The notes under the pieces are model-generated. The model saw only the letters and a program-made list of their open reading frames with translations. It had not been told where the DNA came from and did no database searches. The translations under genes and the position numbers were made by a program. A stretch of DNA of 64,000 nt, taken from Dromiciops gliroides. Its lineage: Eukaryota; Chordata; Mammalia; Microbiotheria; Microbiotheriidae. Below are positions 22,311 to 32,149 of the stretch, piece by piece. Every line of letters begins with the position of its first letter. The stretch's first letter is position 1. The DNA is taken from the NCBI RefSeq assembly GCF_019393635.1, contig NC_057864.1:480683617-480747616 (forward strand). Reading direction: 5' to 3'.

Positions 22311-23070
22311 GTGAGAAAACTTTAGTCAATTCTGGGAATTGGGAGAAAACTTTATTGCATTGTTTGAACTTATCCCTGCATGGCTAAAAAGGAGCATCAG
22401 GGTCAAATTTCTGAGTAATTCCAAGTAAAGAAGTTTGCACTTAAAGGAACAGAAAATGTGGAAGTACTGAAGGAAGGCTTTTGAGCAGAGGGGTTACAAA
22501 GAACAATTAAGCTAGAAGCAGGAGCTTATGATCCTATGTCATCATCTGGACAGGAGGGGATTTAGAGACAAGGAAGACAGAGAAGAAATTATTTCAACAG
22601 TCAAGTTCCACAAGCAAAGGGACTGTATTTATTTTATCTTTGGAGTGGAAATATTCAGAATAGACACTCAAAAGTGGGGTTTGAATAAATGAATTCAGAG
22701 GATGATGAGGACTTGAACTGGAACATGGCAGAAGAAATGGAGAGAATGGCAGAGCTACAGGAGAAGCAATATGTTCCATCCCATGTTCTGGTGGCTGTGA
22801 TATGACAGAACCAAAAATATGCAGCGAAGGATGACTTAGGGAGATCTTGGGGGAAAAGCTGAGGTAATGGCACTGTCAGGGAGACAGAATGTGGGTCTAA
22901 AACTAAGGAGGGAGTTAAAGATATAGCTGGTGATGGAGATGTGCTCTATCTCAAGCTAATTTAAAGAATAAAATATACGCCTGTCACATAGAAGGAACTT
23001 AATATTTGATTGACTGAATTCACATTTGTCAATAACAATGAACAAAGTGGGATGTATGTATGTATGTACA
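22311..23070. other. SCIMP/IFT22 spacer, mostly unclassified
   Basis: An L2-like reverse fragment (gaaggcttttgagcagaggg, about 22,440-22,560) is suspected. The rest holds nothing I recognise. Confidence 0.35.
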
Positions 23071-23165
23071 TTCTCATCCGAGCCTCACAAACACCCCGTG
23101 ATGTGTTACTATTATTATCCTCATTTTATAGATAAGGAAACTGAGGCTAAGAGGTAAAGTTACTC
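23071..23165 (-). repeat. MIR fragment
   Basis: Reverse MIR with attatcctcattttatagat and aaggaaactgaggctaagag. Confidence 0.65.
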
Positions 23166-23290
23166 CTCTTTTCTATTTTTACCTCAAAATACATATATAG
23201 GAAATATATAAAATGTATATGCGTGTTTATATGTATTTATATATTTATACATACACATACACACACACAAATACACACTGAGTTATAATT

Positions 23291-23434
23291 TGTTTTTTTA
23301 AGGACAATGAGGCTTAAGTCACTTGCCCAGGGTCACACAGCTAGTGTGTGTCAAGCATCTGAGGCCAGATTTGAACGCAGGTCCTCCTGAATCCAGGGCC
23401 GGTGCTTTATCTACTGAGTCACCTACCTGCCTCC
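23291..23434 (-). repeat. WSINE1-type SINE
   Basis: Diverged reverse copy ending in tacctgcctcc. Confidence 0.82.
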
Positions 23435-24233
23435 AAATTATAGTTCCAGGCTTATAGCTATTGATAATTTATTTCTGACTGGTTACATATGACAAAGTCT
23501 AAGACAATTATAAAGGCAATAGGGAGAAAAATTTAAATCCATCTAAAAACATGAAAATAAACTTGTTTATTCGATGAATTGAAGCCACATGCCTTTATAA
23601 CTCTTGAATATAAATTCTTGAGCATTTTTTACAAATGAGGTGATATGAAAACAGAACATAGCTTTTATCTGAATGTACAAGTTTGATAAGGATGGAATTG
23701 CCCTGATGTTTATTAAAATCTATTTATATAAACTGGCCCGTAAGCCCCCAATCAGTTTAGCATAGTTTTCCTAACAGTATGGAATGCCATATAAAAATAA
23801 ATATCTCGTTACACTTATGATTGAGAAAACAACACATTTGATTATTACACACCAACAGTGACCATGCTGAGGAACGGATCGATCTCTGGGCATTAGCATG
23901 AACATTTTCAGAAGACAGAAAACTAAACAAACAAAACAGAGCCTGGTTTACAGGTCTCTGATGACACTGGAGGCAGGCAAATTCACCAGTGGGGTTCTTG
24001 AAACCAAAAAGCACAGTGGGTATGCAGAGAATCACAGGCCAAAAAGTACCTCCCCCTAGCAGAGGAAGCACGTGCTCTCAGCAGATCTTGTTTGATCACA
24101 GAAAAAAGATCGGTGCCTGGAAGAGATTTCAGACCCAATCTGGGCAAGAGGCAGATTTCAGATGTGCCCAAGATGAGGTGAGTACTTCAAAGTTGCAAAA
24201 AGAATCTCATGGGAGTGATAGATAGTTACAAAG
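23435..24233 (-). other. IFT22: IFT22 3' UTR and downstream flank
   Basis: Sequence after the IFT22 stop with no repeat recognised. A reverse AATAAA at 23,709-23,714, about 520 bp past the stop, is the best candidate poly(A) signal. The 3' UTR call is inferred. Confidence 0.35.
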
Positions 24234-24382
24234 TTAGGTGATGATCGACATCTCTTCCCTGTCTCTGCTCTCGGACACTGAACTGACTATGCTCTTCAAG
24301 TACTTGATGAATTCCATCCGGATCTCCTCTGGTTCCTCCTCCAGATTGGAGTGGATCAGCTTCAGTTTGTTCAGAGGTGCGG
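24234..24382 (-). CDS. IFT22: IFT22 exon 5 (last)
   Basis: Acceptor catttttatag-type (reverse strand) followed by CCGCACC. Encodes residues 138-185 and the TAA stop, including APLNKLKLIHSNLEEEPEEI and the conserved SRDREEMS tail. Confidence 0.95.
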
Positions 24383-27300
24383 CTATAAAATGAAACAGGA
24401 AAGTAAATTAAGTGCAGAGCTTCAAAGCAATTTTTGTAAATAAGGACAGACATATGTTGATCATTTATTAAAGCTGAGCACCTCCCGTGTGCCAGGTGCT
24501 ATGTGAGGTGCTCAGTACCCTCTAAGTTACACTCTAATGGGGAAGACAACAAGGACACATATGAGTACATGCAGGACAAATTTAAAAAGCGAGGCTACAA
24601 ATAAGCACAAGGTGGTAGAGGAGGGAGGGCAGTAACATGGGGGAATGTGGTGTTTGGGCCGTGTCTCCAAAGAAACCAGGGATCTTGAACTGAGGTGAGA
24701 TGGGAGTGCATTCCAAGCATGAGGCACAGCCAGTGCAAAAGCTCAGCAACAGGATAGAGAGCAAGAGTGAGAGTGAGTGCGAGGACCACATGTGTGAGGA
24801 GTGGAGGAATCAGAATGGAAATGGAGGCCGAGGCCGGGCTGTGAAGGTTTTGGGTTTTTTTGTTTATTTTTTAGTGAGGCAATTGGGGTTAAGTGACTTG
24901 CCCAGGGTCACACAGCTAGTAAGTGTTAAGTGTCTGAGGCTGGATTTGAACTCAGGTGCTCCTGACTCCAGGGCCAGTGCTCTATCCACTTCGCCACCTA
25001 GTTGTACCTGTGAAGGGCTTTTAAAAGCCAAAAGGGCACCTTATGTTTCATACTGACAAGTGAGTGGTGTACTCAGAGGTGTACTCGAGGACCCTCCCTT
25101 TGGCAGCTGAGGGAAGAGGGATCAGAGCAGGGTGCAGTTTGGAGCAGGTGGTGCCTGCCTGGGTGAGGCAAGAAGACGGATCCCGTATGTAGATGTTGAA
25201 ATGGTAACATCTGGGGCCTGATGTGATCCATGGAGGGAGAGAACAAAGAGGCCTGGATAACGAGAAGGGATGAGCCTGGGAGGCCTAGAGAGAAATGAGG
25301 AAACGTGGAAGAGGATGGGGTTGGAGGAAAGCTAAGGAGTTCTGCTTTAAATGTGCTGAATTGGAGACTTCTCTGGGACATCCAGTCTGAAATGTTTAAG
25401 AGGCAGTTGGTGATTTGGGTCTGAAGCTGGCTCAGGGCAGAGATCAGTGAGTTCTCTATCTACCTGCTAAAATCCTATCTGTTTCTGGTTCCCCTGATAC
25501 ACCCCCCCCACTCCCCTTTCTAGTTAACGAAGTTTATGAGTAACAATAGTAGGAACTGTCACTTACAGACCGTCTCATAAGTTAAGACACCATAATGTTA
25601 CCTGCAAACAGTCTCAATAATTAGGGAAGCACAGGAACCACTGGAAACTGTCTCTTACATGAACCAAAGCCATATTCTGACTAACTACTGGTGGTCCATG
25701 AGCCTCCGAAAAGCGCCAAACCTCCTCGGTAAGACAGCAGAACACCAGCAAACACCAGCAAACATGATGCTAATGAACCAACCTGAGGGTGTGGATGTGA
25801 ATATGCCAATGAATGAACCCCAAGGTGGTACAGATAAGAGTTAGTTTCTCGGGGCGGCTAGGTGGCGCAGTGGATAAAGCACCGGCCCTGGAATCAGGAG
25901 TATCTGAGTTCAAATCCGGTCTCCGACACTTAACACTTACTAGCTGTATGACCCTGGGCAAGTCACTTAACCCCAATTGCCTCACTAAAAAAAAAAAAAA
26001 AAAGAAGAGTTAGTTTCTCTGCTACCAGATCCCTATACAAATGAGTCCCTAAACTCCTGCCCTGCCCCCCAGCACTACTCCATCTGCTGAGGGTCCATGC
26101 TGCCCAAGTTCCACGGTTGGGTAAGTGACTCTGTGCCTTTCCCCCTCCCCATTCTTTTCCTCATCTCGGCCTGCCTCCCTCTCCCTCCTAATCCCTCCAC
26201 TCCCCTGCTACTTACCTCACCCCCCCATTCACCTCTGTATTCTCTGTACTTATTAAAGTGTGATTGAAGCATTACTCCCCACTTGCCGCCACTGTGGCCT
26301 CTCCTGCTGAGTATTCAATGAATTGGATGTGTCTATCTCCCACCGGACTCACAGGGATCCCCCTTGTCCCTTCCTTTAGTCACAATGAATAATTCTATCA
26401 ATTAACTGACGATTCATCTGCCTAGATAGAATAACTAAATCCATAGGAGCTGAGGTTGTCGCCAAGAGATTATATAAAGAAGGACCCAGGGGGCAGCTAG
26501 GTGACGCAGTGGATAGAGCACCAGCCCTGGAGTCAGGAGGACCTGAGTTCAAATCCGGCCTCAGACACTTAACACTTACTAGCTGTGTGACCCTGGGCAA
26601 GTCACTTAACCCCAATTGCCTCATTCCCCCCCCTTCCCCCCAAAAAGGACCCAGGACAGAGCCTTGGTAACACCCACAATTAATGTGACTGCTATGGTCA
26701 ATGAGCCTACAAAGGAGACCAAGAAAAGGTGTTCGGAGGGGCAGAAAGAGACTTGGGAAGGAACAGTGCCATGGAAGCTCCAAGAAAAGACAGTGGTCAG
26801 CAGTGACAAATACAGTGACCATCAGTATTAGCCTGGCAGAGCAGCTAGAAAGTTGGCCTTGAAACTGGAAGGACATGGGAGCAAGCTGCACCTCTGACCC
26901 CTACTGGCTGTGTGACCTTGGACAAATCACTCAGCCTCTCAGTGTTCTGAGCACCTCTCTGAAGCAGACAAGATGAAGGACCCACATTAGAACTCCAAGT
27001 TCCCTAGATAAGTGAAATCACAGCTCTGGTCCCTATTTTTGCTCCTTAAATTGAACAGGAAGCTATAATCAGACATGGTGATTTAGAGAAATTCTGAAAA
27101 ACAGGAAACAGTGTAACCATTTGTGGCTCGGTCCCCTATGTGGCACTTAAAGAACCAATCCCTAGAGTTTTCTAACATTCCAAAGTGAAATGGTATTTGA
27201 GGCCTATTTACGAGGACCCTTGGCTTCACACCCCCACCTCCAGCCCCCTATCTGGTGGTAATAAAGACCTTAGCAACTATAGATACCATTCCCTTTAATG

Positions 27301-28230
27301 TAGGATAAAACCAAAATCCCTTAAAATATGTTGTGTGCCAGGCACATAGTAGGTACATAATAATTGTTTACTGACTAATTTTCAGTTTATTTTGATTAGA
27401 TGATTCAGGCATTTACAATGAGCAATTTTGGTCGTTCAATCCTTTTTCAGTCATGTCTGACTCTCTGTGACCCCATTTGGGGTTTTCCTGGCAAAGATAC
27501 TAGAATGGTTTGCCATTTCTTTCTCCAGCTCATTTTGCAAAAGAGGTAACTGAGGCAAACAGGGTTAAGTGACTTGCCCAGGGTCACACAGCTAGGAAGT
27601 GTTTCAGGATGGATTTGAACTCACGAAGATGAGTCTTCCTGATTCTAAGCCCAGTGCTAGCTCTATGCACTATGGCACCCCCTAGTGTCCAAAGGACAAT
27701 AGATAAAAACAATTACGCTAATTTCCCAAACGATTACCATACAGTAGCACCTTGGTAATACCTATGTCACATGGCTGACTAGGTTTTTTCCTTGAGATAA
27801 ATTACTTTTAAAATAAACTTTAAAAAATGTTAATTAGCTTTGCTGACTTTCCCACATTGAAGGTAGAAGATTGAAAGGAAATGCTTAATTCTATTACTTA
27901 TCTGAGACCAATGAACAAAAGTTCATTAAATGTACTTGAGAAAGCATGAAAAGACAAAACTTTGTAATCAGAATGGAACCTGAAGAGACATTTTCATTTC
28001 ACAGTTCAGGAAACAGGTCCAGAGATTCACCTGACTTGCCTAAAGTTATACCTAATTACATTAGTATAGTAATTAAATGTTCCTAATTTTAGGGTTCTTC
28101 CCCCCCTTTTTACGTCTGTTACGCAGTGTGCTTTAGTGGGGAGCACCAGGAAGATGGGTGCTCCTGTCCTGCCTCTTAGATATGCGGGCTGTGTGACCTG
28201 GGCAAGCCACTTCATTTGTCTGTGTTCCAG

Positions 28231-28305
<75 letters not shown>

Positions 28306-29912
28306 TGCGTGCTTGCATTTGCTGACTTGGATTTCTTTAAACCTTTTATCTCTGTTGCTATCTGTTTGTAATATGTCCAATTCTTTAGGTAAATTGATAC
28401 ACTGGCATGTATAACAAGACACTACCTTGCATAATTCCCTGTATATAGGAGGTACTTGATCATTGTTGAGGATACTGCCATTTTTTTTTTAGTACTTATG
28501 TATTATCTATCACTGTGACCACTGACATGCTGTTAATCTCTCTGGACCTCAGTTTTCTCATCTATGTAATGGGTTGGATGAAGAGGTCCTTAAATGTTAT
28601 GATAGATATTATGTTGATTATATTCAAATGACAGATTTTTAAACAGACAGCAAAGCAACTGTGATCAGTGAAGAAGCCTGCTAGCAAAAACCACACTACA
28701 AGAATCAGATCCAGGCCAGTCTGACAAACATTCAAGTGTTTAACATTTAAGGCACTGTGAGAAGCTCTGGAAAAAAAAAAAGGGGGCTGCTGAGAAAACA
28801 CACAAAAATAACTAAAAATCTATTTAAAATGAGCATTTTGGGTTTCCTTACCCAAAGACAAGTTGCTCTTGTCCCCTCCAGAGCCTGGCTTGTGGTGTGC
28901 AATTAAGAGACACTGATTGTCTTGTAACAGCTGCTGCTGCACGAAGCAAGAATGCCACATTTCAATCTCCTTCAGGTGGCTGGGGATATCGGCATTGAAG
29001 ATGATCACCACTCCATGAGAGTCCTTCATGAGGGCGGGCCAGCATGATTCAAACCTCCAGAGAAGGAAAAGAGCCCTGTCAGCATGGGGGTCTTCCTGGG
29101 GAGGGGTGTGTATTGTAATGTGTTGTTTGTATTGTAAGGTCTAAAATTCTAGCTGTAATGTCTAAAATCTAATGAGAGGTTGCCTTAAATTAGAAATGTA
29201 TAGCACCAATCTTTGGGCATTAAGTATTTATTAAAGTATATTAGGGGTTAGTAAAGAGAAATGTGGATAAAGAATGAGATCTGCCTGCTTTTCCTATTCT
29301 GCCTGCCCCTGCCGCCAAGCCAAAGTCTGGAAACCAAAAGACCCTCGCTTCTCCCAGAAGCCCCCTCTGAAGCAGGAAACAGGGCTGTCCACAAACACAG
29401 CTCCAAGCTAATTGTCTGATAGCACTCATTGACAGGACCCACAGGCAGCAGACATCACTTCCTGACGCCAATCTGACCTTTGAAACCTCACGCTTTCTCC
29501 TCATGTCGGAGCTTCCCTGCAATATCTTTCTCAGCAGGTTGGTAGCACTCTGATTCTCACAGTGGTAATCCAGTAGTGATGAATATATTTGATCTTGGCC
29601 CACAAAGGTCAAGAAGAGATATTTACTGGCTTAAGAGCACAAACTGCATTTAGAGAAGGCCATTTATATGAGCATCTATTTAAATACACACATATGCAAG
29701 GGCAGTTAGGTGGCACAGTGAGTAGAGCACTGGGCTTGGAATCAGGAAGTCTATCTATCAAATTCAGCCTGACCCAGGGCAAGCCATATAACCCTCTCTG
29801 CCTCATTGGTAAAATGAGCTAGAGAAGGAAATGGTAAACTAGTACAGTATCTTTGCCAAGAAAACCCCAAAATGGGTCACAAAGGATTGGACGTGAATGG
29901 AACACAGACACA

Positions 29913-29974
<62 letters not shown>

Positions 29975-31755
29975 TCCCTCCTCCTCTTTCATCCCAAGAA
30001 AGCTGGCAAACACTTACTTTGTATCTCCTCCACAATCCCACAGCTCAAACTCACACCCGGTCCCTTTGTTGTTGCTAGTTACTTGGGGGTTCTCAAATTC
30101 CAGGATCCTAAAAACACAAATGTGTTTGGGAGAGATGATGGGTCTGGTGGCCACCCCAACATGACACCACAACAGGTGGTAAGGAGAGGGTTCAGAACAC
30201 AGAACGGTCATGGCTCAGAACTCACCTCACCCCTTGAGTTGGGTTGTACTCGGTGATGTCAGAGGATTCTGTCAAAAAGTTAGCCAGGACAGTTTTGCCA
30301 CTCTGTGTAGGATGATAGATAGCATTTTGATTTTGTTTCATTAGGGTTTGGGTTCACAGAATCACACGTACTCTAAAAGAGATCCCCATTGCAACCCATA
30401 CCACTTCACTTGGCCTCAGTTTTGTCATCAGTAAAATGATTGGACTAGTTGGCTTCTGAGGTTCCATCCGTGATCCCACCACTCCATGGTCTCTAAGTTT
30501 CCTCCCAATTCCCAGAATCACTGCCCTTCAGTAGAAAAATCTGAGGCTCTAGTCATAGGATTCTGATTCTGCGACCTGTGCCATCTGGGAAAAGTTACTG
30601 TCTGCTCCTTTATAAAATAAGAGTTGAAGAGGCAGGGAGAGGACATTGGATTCCATCATCAAGAGGAAACTGGGGTCATACAAAGCACATGAGTCTGAGT
30701 CTTAGCTGTGTTTTGTTTTACTTGTGTAACTTTGGGCAAGGCATTATTTCACTTCTCTGGGGTTGTTTCCCCATTTGTCAAATAGGGAGGTCAGCTGAGA
30801 TGACCTCTAAGAATCCTTCTGGCATGAGATCTGTAATCTTATGATTTTTATCAAGTGACTTCATCTCCTTGGCGCCCAAGTTTCCTCATTTGCAAAATGA
30901 GGGGCTAATCATCTAAGACAGGGATTCTTCACCTTTTGTGGGTATTGGACCCCTTTGGAAGTCAAGTGATGTCTGTGGACCCTTTTTAGAATAATGTTTT
31001 TGAATTTATAAAAAAACCCCATAGGATTACCAAGGAAATTACTTCTATTGAAATATGGTTATTAAAAGATGTATTTCAAAAAGGTCACAACCCAGGTTAA
31101 GACTCCTTGTTCTAAGGGCACTTCCAGCTACATCTCTTTGGGCCTCAGTTTCTCCTAGATGCCCCAATAGAATGTAAACTCCCTGAGCCCATTTCTCTGT
31201 ATTTTCCTTCCTTGGTACAGTGCTTAGCACCAGAGGAAGGGCTTAATACTTGTTGATTGACTGATCGGAGTGAGAGCTTTGAGCTGGATGCTGTCTGAGG
31301 TCTCTTCCAGCCCCACAGTCTCTGCGAGCCCCTCACCCTCTTCACGCCTCAATGTCCACGTCTGTCAAATGAGAGGATGAGATTACAAGGTTCCTAAGGC
31401 CCTTCCAACTCTGGGTCTGAGATCCTACGTCACTTCCCCTCCCCGGGCCCCAGGTTCCCCATCTGTCTGTTCCCCACCCCCCACCCCAGCCCAGGAGCCT
31501 CCTTGCAGCCCCTCCCTGGCCTTGGTGCAGATCCCTCCCCTCCCAACATAACCCGGCGGAGTTGCCCCCAGGTAGGACGGAGGGACCCGAGCTGGGCTCC
31601 ACCCTCCGCCCCCGGTTCCACCCGTTCCCCAAAGGGAGCCAATGAGGCTTAGGGAGGGTGGGGAGGCCTCCACAGCCCGCGGGCAGCCCCCTCTCCCCCA
31701 CCACCGCCGCGCCCACCTCACAAGGCCCCACGAACAGGATCTTGGCCTTGAGCAT
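24234..31755 (-). CDS. IFT22: IFT22 (RABL5), Rab-like intraflagellar transport subunit
   Basis: Five exons (31,717-31,755; 30,226-30,302; 30,018-30,107; 28,852-29,054; 24,234-24,382) splice in phase to 558 bp, giving 185 residues, the same length as human IFT22. The product is a small GTPase-like subunit of the IFT-B core, which carries cargo along cilia. The P-loop GPCESGKT lies at 10-17, split by intron 1 after E13. The switch II equivalent WDCGG is at 62-66. A classical NKxD base-specificity motif is absent: the position reads IAHHKPGSG (120-128), as in the mammalian family. There is no C-terminal prenylation cysteine, and the end is EEMSIIT. All introns are GT-AG. Near identity to the remembered human protein makes the call firm. 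It is transcribed towards SCIMP and away from COL26A1. Confidence 0.96.
24470..25448 (-). repeat. L2 LINE, long degraded copy (left part)
   Basis: Reads in reverse through L2 3' and ORF2-derived sequence, with tgccaggtgctatgtgaggt, cattccaagcatgaggcaca and gggacatccagtctgaaatg. It is interrupted by a SINE at 24,853 and by foreign sequence after 25,448, then resumes near 26,408. It lies in IFT22 intron 4. Confidence 0.65.
24853..25006 (-). repeat. WSINE1-type SINE inside L2
   Basis: Flanks gctgtgaaggttttg and cctgtgaagggcttt are the probable target duplication. Confidence 0.88.
25449..26407. mobile_element. Unclassified insertion splitting the L2, possibly LTR (fossil)
   Basis: About 0.95 kb that is not L2 separates two consecutive L2 segments. 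An attaaag signal near 26,250 and pyrimidine-rich flanks are LTR-like, but no terminal repeat or target duplication was found. It carries a SINE at 25,851. Confidence 0.3.
25851..26004 (+). repeat. WSINE1-type SINE
   Basis: Perfect A-box TGGCGCAGTGG. The 15-bp target duplication aagagttagtttctc lies at 25,836-25,850 and 26,005-26,019. Confidence 0.93.
26408..26830 (-). repeat. L2 LINE, continuation
   Basis: Resumes with actaaatccataggagctga and continues after a SINE with ggacccaggacagagccttg and caaaggagaccaagaaaagg, the next part of reverse L2. Confidence 0.6.
26490..26642 (+). repeat. WSINE1-type SINE inside L2
   Basis: The flanking sequence aaggacccagg is repeated on both sides. The tail is C-rich rather than A-rich. 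Confidence 0.88.
26845..26985 (+). repeat. MIR SINE
   Basis: Plus-strand MIR with actggctgtgtgaccttgga and the CORE end. Confidence 0.65.
26986..27430. other. IFT22 intron 4, mostly unclassified
   Basis: A short L2 3' end (ttgtgtgccaggcacatagt, about 27,326-27,378) is the only element recognised. Confidence 0.4.
27431..27686 (-). repeat. MAR1-type CORE-SINE, near full length
   Basis: Reverse copy with the RTE-like tail (tcagtcatgtctgactctct), gccatttctttctccagctc and gtgacttgcccagggtcaca. Confidence 0.8.
27687..28120. other. IFT22 intron 4, unclassified
   Basis: AT-rich sequence. A weak reverse MIR trace near 27,985-28,060 is possible. Confidence 0.35.
28126..28229 (+). repeat. MIR fragment
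   Basis: Contains gggctgtgtgacctgggcaa and ccacttcatttgtctgtg. Confidence 0.55.
28233..28303 (+). repeat. (GA)n microsatellite
   Basis: About 35 uninterrupted ga units in IFT22 intron 4. It is open in all frames and so gives spurious reading frames. Confidence 0.97.
28852..29054 (-). CDS. IFT22: IFT22 exon 4
   Basis: 203 bp encoding F70-L136, including the FNADIPSH and AHHKPGSGGDKSNLSL segments. Splice junctions are CTCTGGAG|G at the start and TTTGG|GTAAGG at the end, read on the minus strand. Confidence 0.96.
29133..29561 (-). mobile_element. Solo LTR in IFT22 intron 3 (fossil)
   Basis: 429 bp with TGTAAGG...CTCACA termini. Its first 100 bp and many later blocks (taaaattctagct, gtatttattaaa, tcacttcctga) match the LTR at 45,783-46,198, so both belong to one family. 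A reverse AATAAA-like signal near its left end gives minus-strand sense, the same as IFT22. No target duplication is convincing. It is 79 bp from exon 4. Confidence 0.7.
29699..29908 (+). repeat. MAR1-type CORE-SINE
   Basis: Diverged head, then gtaaaatgagctagagaagg and aaagaaaaccccaa-like tail, running into the CT repeat. Confidence 0.75.
29914..29969 (+). repeat. (CT)n microsatellite
   Basis: About 28 ct units, which are (GA)n on the IFT22 sense strand. Starts 49 bp into intron 3 after the exon 3 donor. Confidence 0.97.
30018..30107 (-). CDS. IFT22: IFT22 exon 3
   Basis: 90 bp encoding I40-T68, flanked by split codons. Includes LEFENPQVTSNNKGTGCEFE and LWDCGGDT. Donor AA|gtaagtg on the minus strand. 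Confidence 0.96.
30226..30302 (-). CDS. IFT22: IFT22 exon 2
   Basis: 77 bp encoding SGKTVLANFLTESSDITEY and NPTQGV plus part of R39. It completes the P-loop begun in exon 1. Acceptor ctacacag|AGT and donor GTGAG|gtgagt. Confidence 0.96.
30360..30920 (+). repeat. MIR-class fragments in IFT22 intron 1
   Basis: Several MIR-like pieces are suspected from cttggcctcagttttgtcat near 30,409, ctttgggcaaggcattattt near 30,730 and ttcatctccttggcgcccaa near 30,860. Individual ends are unclear. Confidence 0.45.
30918..31115 (+). repeat. hAT-like MITE
   Basis: The ends agggattcttcacct and aggttaagactcctt are imperfect inverted repeats of the CAGGGGTTCTTAACCT type used by hAT MITEs. Confidence 0.55.
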
Positions 31756-32110
31756 GGCGCCGGCCCTGTTCGGCAGGGCATCTCCTGCCGCCCCGCCCGG
31801 GCCCCAGCCCACAGGCGCCGTCGTTGCCAGGACTCCGGGATCCGCGGGAGGCGTGGCCAAGAAGAAGGTCCTCGATGATTCGTTACCCCTCCGTTTCCAA
31901 GGGGATGGGGGCGGGGCAGAGGGCGCGCGCTCGCCGCGCAGCCGCAGATTCTCAGAGAACGGACGCGGCCGCCGTGGTGGCGGTTTAACGGTTTGCGGGA
32001 ACTGTCTGCCGGCCTCGTGAGTGCGGAGGAGGAGGCCCCGCCGGTCATCTTGGAGTCTCCTTCCCCGCCCCCCCAGGCCTTCACCTGCGCTCGCACTCAG
32101 CCGCGAGCTG
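31415..32110 (-). promoter_or_regulatory. IFT22: CpG island and IFT22 promoter
   Basis: Dense CpG over about 700 bp covers exon 1 and its 5' flank. GC boxes include ggggcgggg at 31,907-31,915. GTTGCC at 31,823-31,828, about 70 bp upstream of the ATG, is half of an RFX X-box, but the other half does not fit, so ciliary RFX control is only a suggestion. Long open frames here are a result of base composition. Confidence 0.8.
31717..31755 (-). CDS. IFT22: IFT22 exon 1 (start codon)
   Basis: ATG at 31,755-31,753 followed by codons for MLKAKILFVGPCE, then the donor GAG|gtgggc. The N-terminus is identical to the human protein as remembered. Confidence 0.96.
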
Positions 32111-32149
32111 GAGGAGGCCCAACGCCTCCCCCAGTACACCCCCACCCCC

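Noticed and set aside
26376-26891. 171-codon minus-strand frame
   Set aside because: It crosses a WSINE1-type SINE and L2 sequence. The recurring VTQLVSVKCLRPDLNSG peptide is the antisense SINE translation seen at many places.
28027-28422. Open frames rich in Leu-Ser or Arg-Glu
   Set aside because: They are translations of the (GA)n/(CT)n microsatellite.
29853-30256. Several overlapping open frames with Leu-Ser runs
   Set aside because: Microsatellite translation that also runs through IFT22 exon 3 on the opposite strand.
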